Assembly (NCBI GenBank): GCA_001874155.1
Contig: MPDB01000009.1
Span: 25,757 to 89,756 of the forward strand
Source of the DNA: Vibrio sp. MedPE-SWchi
GTDB taxonomy: Bacteria > Pseudomonadota > Gammaproteobacteria > Enterobacterales > Vibrionaceae
Direction of reading: 5' to 3'
Length of the DNA stretch: 64,000 bases
Within the stretch, counting starts at the first letter, position 1. Each line of letters opens with the position of its first letter. A program made the position numbers and the translations under genes. Below the pieces are notes generated by a model. It ran no database searches, was not told the origin of the DNA, and worked only from the letters and a program-made list of their open reading frames with translations. This document shows positions 59,259 through 64,000 of the stretch, one piece after another.

Positions 59259-59281
59259 CTGCTACATATTTGCTACACAGA
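59259..59281. repeat. Right copy of the 23-bp end repeat
   Basis: Identical to 50313-50335 and in the same orientation; ends 3 bp before the right attachment repeat begins. Confidence 0.6.
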
Positions 59282-59284
59282 GAG

Positions 59285-59381
59285 CAGAAAAGCAAAAGGC
59301 CTGAGAGGCATAAATGCTCTCAGGCCTTTCTGTATTTGGTGGCCCCTCCCAGATTTGAACTGGGGACCGAACGATTATGAG
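59285..59381. repeat. Right attachment repeat (inside tRNA-Ile2 and its terminator)
   Basis: Matches 50086-50182 (94 of 97 bases). Positions 59337-59381 are the 3' part of the functional tRNA gene. This copy is element-derived, so the element restores both the tRNA end and its terminator. Confidence 0.92.
59295..59330 (-). terminator. Terminator of tRNA-Ile2
   Basis: Stem AAAGGCCTGAGA(G) / (C)TCTCAGGCCTTT, read on the reverse strand, followed by TTTGCTTTTC. The same hairpin stands in the left repeat at 50095-50130. Confidence 0.8.
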
Positions 59382-59412
59382 TCGTGCGCTCTAACCACTG
59401 AGCTAAGGGGCC
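59337..59412 (-). tRNA. ileX: tRNA-Ile2 (anticodon CAT, lysidine-modified)
   Basis: 76 nt with encoded CCA. Acceptor GGCCCCT / AGGGGCC, anticodon CAT at 59377-59379 on the reverse strand. The acceptor and D-arm match E. coli tRNA-Ile2 (GGCCCCTTAGCTCAGTGG), which reads AUA after TilS converts the C to lysidine; it is not an initiator or elongator Met tRNA. Integration site of the element. Gene symbol by analogy. Confidence 0.88.
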
Positions 59413-59512
59413 AAATTAGGTGAATGATTATAGGGGAAGGGCACAAGCATGTCTACCCACTGTGGGGGCGAATTGCGCTTAGTTTTTATCCACTTAAACC
59501 CATCAGATACAA

Positions 59513-59541
59513 AAAAGGTGAGCTTTCGCTCACCTTTTAAT
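59513..59541 (-). terminator. Terminator of the rpsU-dnaG-rpoD operon
   Basis: Eleven-bp stem AAAAGGTGAGC / GCTCACCTTTT with CTTT/GAAA-type loop, just after the rpoD stop on the reverse strand, with T-run. Confidence 0.9.
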
Positions 59542-59555
59542 TTTTTGACTACTTT

Positions 59556-61403
59556 TTACTCGTCTAGGAAGCTGCGCAGTGTTTCTGAGCGGCTTGGGTG
59601 ACGTAGCTTACGTAGTGCTTTTGCTTCAATCTGACGGATACGCTCACGAGTTACATCGAACTGTTTACCCACTTCTTCAAGAGTGTGGTCAGTGTTCATG
59701 TCGATACCAAAACGCATACGAAGTACTTTCGCTTCACGAGGTGTTAAACCTGCAAGGACGTCTTTGGTAGCACCACGTAGACTGGTTGATGTTGCAGAGT
59801 CTAGTGGTAGCTCAAGTGTCGTATCTTCAATGAAGTCACCTAGGTGAGAGTCTTCATCATCACCAATGGGTGTTTCCATTGAGATTGGTTCTTTAGCAAT
59901 CTTCAATACCTTACGGATCTTGTCTTCAGGCATTTGCATGCGCTCAGCAAGTTCTTCAGGTAATGGTTCACGACCCATCTCTTGTAGCATTTGACGAGAG
60001 ATACGGTTTAGCTTATTGATCGTTTCGATCATGTGAACCGGAATACGAATGGTACGGGCTTGGTCAGCAATCGAACGAGTAATTGCCTGACGAATCCACC
60101 ATGTCGCATAAGTTGAGAATTTGTAACCACGACGGTATTCAAACTTATCAACCGCTTTCATTAGGCCGATATTACCTTCCTGGATAAGATCCAAGAATTG
60201 TAGGCCACGGTTGGTGTACTTCTTCGCAATCGAGATTACAAGACGTAAGTTAGCTTCAACCATCTCTTTCTTAGCACGTCGAGCTTTCGCTTCACCAATC
60301 GACATGCGTCGGCTGATTTCTTTGATGCTTTGAACGGTGAGGCTTGTTTCTCTTTCGATGATCGATAATTTTAGAATCGAACGACGAATATCTTCTTCAC
60401 TGCGTCTGATCTTTTCTGCGTAAGGCTTATCAGAAGCCAGCGCTTCATCTAACCATGCTTCAGTCGATTCGTTACCAGTAAACAGAGCAACAAATGATTT
60501 CTTCGGCATTTTGCCGTACTCAACGGTTTGACGCATGATCAATCGTTCTTGAGTACGAACGCGATCCATTGAAGTACGCAGTTCGTTAACTAAGTAGTCA
60601 AACTGTTTTGGCGTTAAGCGGAACTCAGCAAAGACTTCTTGTAGAAGTGATGTTGCTTTCGACGCTTTTTCGCTACCAGCACCGTGCTCGTTGATCGCAA
60701 GCTGAAGGTTTTGATAAGTGTTTCGAAGTGAGGTGAACTTTTCTAAAGCAAGTTCAGGGTCGATACCTGTATCTTCCTCTTCTTCTTCCTCATCGTCCTC
60801 TTCGTTCTTATCACCGTCTTCGTCAGCAAGATCATTGGTTGCTAACTCAGAACCGATATGGGTCGCCGTTGGCGCTGTTGTTCCATCATCATTTGGATCA
60901 ACAAAACCATTAATCAGGTCTGTTAAGCGAAGTTCTTCAGCTAGTACACGGTCAAATTGCTCAAGTACGTATGGGATCGTACCTGGGTATTCCGCAACGG
61001 CGCTTTGAACTTGGTTGATACCATCTTCAATGCGCTTCGCAATATCAATTTCACCTTCACGAGTTAGAAGTTCAACGGTACCCATTTCACGCATATACAT
61101 GCGGACAGGATCGGTTGTACGACCAATTTCGTTTTCTACACTTGATAGCGCAGCGGCAGCGGCTTCGGCTGCATCTTCATCTGTAACTGTGTTGTCATCA
61201 TTGAGAGCAAGATCATCGGCATCAGGTGCAGTTTCTACTACCTTAATGCCCATATCGTTAATCATCTGAATGATATCTTCTACCTGTTCAGAATCGACGA
61301 TTTCTGCAGGCAGGTGATCATTTACTTCGGCGTACGTCAGATAGCCTTGCTCCTTGCCTTTAATAACAAGTAGTTTTAGCTGTGACTGCGGATTTTGATC
61401 CAT
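59556..61403 (-). CDS. rpoD: RNA polymerase primary sigma factor RpoD (sigma 70)
   Basis: 615 aa, recognises housekeeping promoters. Region 1.1 at the N-terminus ([20 protein letters not shown]), region 1.2 ([21 protein letters not shown]), a long acidic non-conserved region ([12 protein letters not shown] near 205), region 2 ([20 protein letters not shown]), region 3 and region 4.2 ([20 protein letters not shown]). Full length for the family. Third gene of the macromolecular synthesis operon. Confidence 0.98.
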   Translation of the reverse strand: MDQNPQSQLKLLVIKGKEQGYLTYAEVNDHLPAEIVDSEQVEDIIQMINDMGIKVVETAPDADDLALNDDNTVTDEDAAEAAAAALSSVENEIGRTTDPVRMYMREMGTVELLTREGEIDIAKRIEDGINQVQSAVAEYPGTIPYVLEQFDRVLAEELRLTDLINGFVDPNDDGTTAPTATHIGSELATNDLADEDGDKNEEDDEEEEEEDTGIDPELALEKFTSLRNTYQNLQLAINEHGAGSEKASKATSLLQEVFAEFRLTPKQFDYLVNELRTSMDRVRTQERLIMRQTVEYGKMPKKSFVALFTGNESTEAWLDEALASDKPYAEKIRRSEEDIRRSILKLSIIERETSLTVQSIKEISRRMSIGEAKARRAKKEMVEANLRLVISIAKKYTNRGLQFLDLIQEGNIGLMKAVDKFEYRRGYKFSTYATWWIRQAITRSIADQARTIRIPVHMIETINKLNRISRQMLQEMGREPLPEELAERMQMPEDKIRKVLKIAKEPISMETPIGDDEDSHLGDFIEDTTLELPLDSATSTSLRGATKDVLAGLTPREAKVLRMRFGIDMNTDHTLEEVGKQFDVTRERIRQIEAKALRKLRHPSRSETLRSFLDE

Positions 61404-61501
61404 AGACGGTATCCAACTTCGTATCTGGTGACGGATTTAGTATGCGAATTGCAAACCACGAGTATTAACAAATTTTTCCTTTTCAGGCCAAATCAATAGG
61501 G

Positions 61502-63241
61502 TTACGCTTTTAAATCTAGCATTAGCGCTAGTAGCTCCCTTTTTTCGTCGGCTGATAAACCGATACTTCTTGCTTTGGCTTGCAGGTTTTCAATTTGTTT
61601 TTCAACGCACTGGGCTAATATTTTATCCAGTGAGTCTAAAAATAGTTCTTCTTGATTGTCTTCATTTGCAGGGATCTCCCAGCCGGCGAGACGAGACAGA
61701 AGTGCCTCATTTTTGCTATTGCGCCATTGTTCTAACAATTGGCCCGTGTTGATATGGGGATTCGCTCGACAATATTCAAGGACTTCGACTAATAAAGTTA
61801 ATCCCGGTAGTGATAATTCTCTCACCGATGATAAATCGGGCACCATATCAGCATAGCTCGGATTCTGAATAAGCAAAGCGATAACTTCTCGCATTGGTGT
61901 CCGCTTGATCTCTTTATGTGGCTGAGGTCGAGATTCTGAATCTTTTGGCAACAGTGGTTTTTTATAAATCCCTGTTTTTTCGCCTAAGATTTTTAACAGT
62001 TGCGCTTGAAGCGATTCATCGGGTACTTTGCTAATCAAAGGAACGGCCAATGATTCCAACGCCGCTTTGCCTTCATTATTGCCCATATCAACCTGCGAAA
62101 CCAAATGATCAAACAGATATTTTGATAACGGTGCGGCCTGCTTAACTTCTAATTCAAATGCCTCTTTACCATGCTTACGGATAAAGCTATCTGGATCTTC
62201 TCCATCGGGCAGAAAAAGGAACTTTAATATATTGCCGCTTTTTAAATAACTCAGTGCATTTTCTAGTGCACGCCATGCCGCTTCTCGACCGGCTCTGTCA
62301 CCATCGTAGCAACAAACGACGGTATTGGTCTGGCGAAACAGCACCTGTAAGTGATCACCGGTTGTTGAAGTACCGAGTGATGCAACAGAATAATCAACGC
62401 CATACTGAGCGAGGGCAACCACATCCATATAGCCTTCAACCACTAGGATTTGTGGTGGCTCGCGATACGCTTGCAGGACTTCATATAGCCCATAAAGCTC
62501 TTTACCTTTATGGAATATCGGTGTTTCAGGAGAGTTGAGGTATTTTGGAGTACCGTCTCCTATAACTCGACCACCAAAGCCGATGACTCGTCCACGTCTA
62601 TCGTGAATAGGGAACATCACTCGACCACGGAAGCGATCGTACCGATTACCCTTATCGTTCTCGATAAGCATACCGCCAGTGACAAGCATGTCTTGAGTTG
62701 CCGGTTGCTGGCCAAAGTTTTTACGGACTAAATCCCACTCATCGGCAACAAATCCTATACCAAACTTCTGCACCACTTCACCCGAAAGCCCACGCTCTTT
62801 TAGGTATTCGATAGCAACTTTACTGCTAGAAGTCTTAAGCTGGTTACGATAAAACTGGGCAATGCTACCCATTAAATCATAGAGGTTACGTTTTTGTTCG
62901 GTATTCGCTGTCGGACGGTTACTGGAACCGCCTGCTCGCTGTTCACGAGGAACATCTAAACCCAGAAATGAAGCGAGTTCTTCAATCGCTTCAACAAACT
63001 CAAGGCGTTCATACTCCATCATAAAGTCGATCGCGTTGCCGTGCGCACCGCAACCAAAACAGTGGTAGAACTGCTTTTCTTGGCTGACACTAAATGAAGG
63101 GGTTTTCTCGTTATGGAATGGGCAGCAAGCGCCGTAGTTTTTTCCTTTTTTCTTAAGCTTCACACGTGCGTCGACAATGTCGACTATATCTAGTCGAGCA
63201 AGGAGATCATCGATAAAGCTTCGAGGGATGTGTCCTGCCAT
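61502..63241 (-). CDS. dnaG: DNA primase DnaG
   Basis: 579 aa from the ATG at 63241 (MAGHIPRSFIDDLLARLDIV), chosen because the upstream extension to 63274 is a hydrophobic non-family tail. N-terminal zinc domain CCPFHNEKTPSF and YHCFGCGAHGNAID (Cys/His set intact), TOPRIM domain (VVEGYMDVVAL and CCYDGDRAG), C-terminal DnaB-binding domain. AGG lies 8 nt before the start. Confidence 0.97.
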   Translation of the reverse strand: MAGHIPRSFIDDLLARLDIVDIVDARVKLKKKGKNYGACCPFHNEKTPSFSVSQEKQFYHCFGCGAHGNAIDFMMEYERLEFVEAIEELASFLGLDVPREQRAGGSSNRPTANTEQKRNLYDLMGSIAQFYRNQLKTSSSKVAIEYLKERGLSGEVVQKFGIGFVADEWDLVRKNFGQQPATQDMLVTGGMLIENDKGNRYDRFRGRVMFPIHDRRGRVIGFGGRVIGDGTPKYLNSPETPIFHKGKELYGLYEVLQAYREPPQILVVEGYMDVVALAQYGVDYSVASLGTSTTGDHLQVLFRQTNTVVCCYDGDRAGREAAWRALENALSYLKSGNILKFLFLPDGEDPDSFIRKHGKEAFELEVKQAAPLSKYLFDHLVSQVDMGNNEGKAALESLAVPLISKVPDESLQAQLLKILGEKTGIYKKPLLPKDSESRPQPHKEIKRTPMREVIALLIQNPSYADMVPDLSSVRELSLPGLTLLVEVLEYCRANPHINTGQLLEQWRNSKNEALLSRLAGWEIPANEDNQEELFLDSLDKILAQCVEKQIENLQAKARSIGLSADEKRELLALMLDLKA

Positions 63242-63273
63242 AAAACCTAAGAAAAAAGAAAATAATAGATACA

Positions 63274-63310
63274 AACAAGCCGTGCGTCCAAAAGGATAGC
63301 ACGGCTTGTT
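63274..63310 (-). terminator. Hairpin between yqeY and dnaG (attenuator-like)
   Basis: Twelve-bp perfect stem AACAAGCCGTGC / GCACGGCTTGTT, 13-nt loop. On the reverse strand it is followed by a weak T-rich stretch. E. coli has a partial terminator before dnaG that lowers primase output; this may be the equivalent. Confidence 0.65.
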
Positions 63311-63326
63311 GCAATTTGATCTGGGC

Positions 63327-63770
63327 TTAAGCGAGTTTAGAGCGAACTAAACCACTTACTTTACCCATATCTGCACGCCCTTGAATCTGAGGTTTTAAAA
63401 CCCCCATCACTTTGCCCATGTCTTGCATGCCCGCAGCACCAGATTCTTCGATTGCACTTGTGATAAGCGCAGCGACTTCATCCTCAGTAAGCGGTTGAGG
63501 CATAAAACCCTCTAACACTGTGATTTCAGATTTTTCATTGTCAGCAAGATCTTGACGACCTGCTGATTCAAATTGGGCGACAGAATCGCGACGTTGTTTA
63601 ACCATTTTTACCAGAATGGCAGTAATGTCGTCATCGTTCAGAGTAATCCGTTCGTCGACTTCACGCTGCTTAATTGCTGATAGGGCTAAACGAATAGTGC
63701 CAAGGCGCGGTTTGTCCTTGGCTTTCATCGCTAGTTTCTGCTCTTCTTTGAGTTGTTCAATAAGAGCCAT
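63327..63770 (-). CDS. yqeY: GatB/YqeY domain protein
   Basis: 147-aa YqeY family (Asn/Gln amidotransferase-like tail domain) of uncertain function. MALIEQLKEEQKLAMKAKDK N-terminus, then LGTIRLALSAIKQREVDER and MGKVMGVLKPQIQGRADMGKVSGLVRSKL. Lies between rpsU and dnaG, an order usual in vibrios and many other gamma-proteobacteria but absent from E. coli. Ribosome site AAGGACTGAGTT before ATG. Confidence 0.93.
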   Translation of the reverse strand: MALIEQLKEEQKLAMKAKDKPRLGTIRLALSAIKQREVDERITLNDDDITAILVKMVKQRRDSVAQFESAGRQDLADNEKSEITVLEGFMPQPLTEDEVAALITSAIEESGAAGMQDMGKVMGVLKPQIQGRADMGKVSGLVRSKLA

Positions 63771-63795
63771 AACTCAGTCCTTATGGATTAAGTTA

Positions 63796-64000
63796 TTAGT
63801 ACAGGCGAACGCGACGAGCGTTTTCGCGAGCTAGCTTCTTAGCGTGACGCTTTTGAGCTGCTGCTTTAGCGCGTTTGCGAACTGTAGTTGGTTTTTCATA
63901 GTGCTCACGACGACGCACTTCAGAAAGGATACCTGCTTTTTCACAAGAGCGCTTGAAACGACGTAGTGCAACGTCGAACGGTTCGTTTTCACGTACTTTA
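63796..64000 (-). CDS. rpsU: 30S ribosomal protein S21 (N-terminus outside window)
   Basis: Reverse-strand frame open to the window edge, reading [20 protein letters not shown] to the stop at 63796. It matches bacterial S21 throughout ([20 protein letters not shown] then [12 protein letters not shown]); only about three residues (normally MPV) are missing. First gene of the rpsU-yqeY-dnaG-rpoD operon. Needed for initiation on most mRNAs. Confidence 0.96.

Larger units (their letters stand above)
50086..59381. mobile_element. Integrated satellite-like element at tRNA-Ile2 (about 9.2 kb)
   Basis: Bounded by direct repeats at 50086-50182 and 59285-59381, 9199 bp apart. Gene order: integrase, unknown 309 aa, AlpA-type regulator, 87-aa protein, gpA-type replication protein, SF1 helicase plus 245-aa unknown, and an opposed Mrr-like nuclease. 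The tRNA is rebuilt at the right end by element DNA. No structural phage genes, terminase or conjugation genes are seen. Integrase, AlpA and replication protein together are the minimal set known from small phage satellites; satellite status is inferred. Confidence 0.85.

Noticed and set aside
60718..61008. Serine-rich frame antisense to rpoD
   Set aside because: Long Ser run is the complement of the acidic Glu run in the sigma non-conserved region.

Overview
The window is a chromosomal segment of a gamma-proteobacterium, almost certainly a Vibrio. The evidence is gene content and order: an MSHA pilus locus (mshE-G-F-B-A-C-D-O-P-Q) directly followed by mreBCD-maf-rng-yhdP-nit-tldD, a stand-alone arginine deiminase, epd-pgk-fbaA-mscS, a mtlA-mtlD-mtlR operon, and the rpsU-yqeY-dnaG-rpoD operon. 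The species cannot be fixed from the sequence alone.

Layout. 1-10863: distal MSHA type IV pilus locus (secretion ATPase end, platform protein, then major and minor pilins and the large exported MshQ). 11014-21725: cell-shape operon mreBCD, then maf, RNase G, yhdP, a nitrilase-family amidase and tldD. 21871-24380: arcA (reverse), rraB, and a small zinc-ribbon protein. 24618-29348: erythrose-4-phosphate dehydrogenase, phosphoglycerate kinase, class II aldolase and an MscS channel. 29443-35917: a secreted unknown, an alkylsulfatase divergent from a LysR regulator, a SIMPL protein and a membrane diguanylate cyclase. 35990-45912: carbohydrate metabolism (pykF, a DeoR regulator, glmS, nagB, and mtlR, mtlD and mtlA on the reverse strand). 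46535-49591: a very large LacI-like sensor fused to PAS-GGDEF-EAL. 59337-64000: tRNA-Ile2, rpoD, dnaG, yqeY and rpsU (reverse; rpsU cut by the window edge).

Between the last two blocks sits an integrated element of about 9.2 kb (50086-59381). It is bounded by a 97-bp imperfect direct repeat (3 mismatches) that carries the 3' half of tRNA-Ile2 plus its terminator. It encodes a tyrosine integrase, an unknown 309-aa protein, an AlpA/excisionase-type regulator, a small winged-helix-like protein and a P2 gpA-type HUH replication protein. Its cargo is a two-gene operon (SF1 helicase plus a 245-aa unknown) and an oppositely oriented membrane-anchored Mrr-type endonuclease. No capsid, portal, terminase or conjugation genes are present. 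I infer a minimal, satellite-like replicating element with anti-phage cargo; this is the most interesting part of the window.

How the genes work together: MSHA pili are c-di-GMP-responsive attachment organelles, and the window also holds two c-di-GMP enzymes (34040 and 46535). The sugar genes form a hexose and amino-sugar supply circuit. Two near-identical palindromes (TTATTT-N9-AAATAA), one in front of pgk and one in front of the DeoR-glmS pair, suggest a shared NagC/Mlc-type control. The mtlA promoter region shows CRP-like sites.
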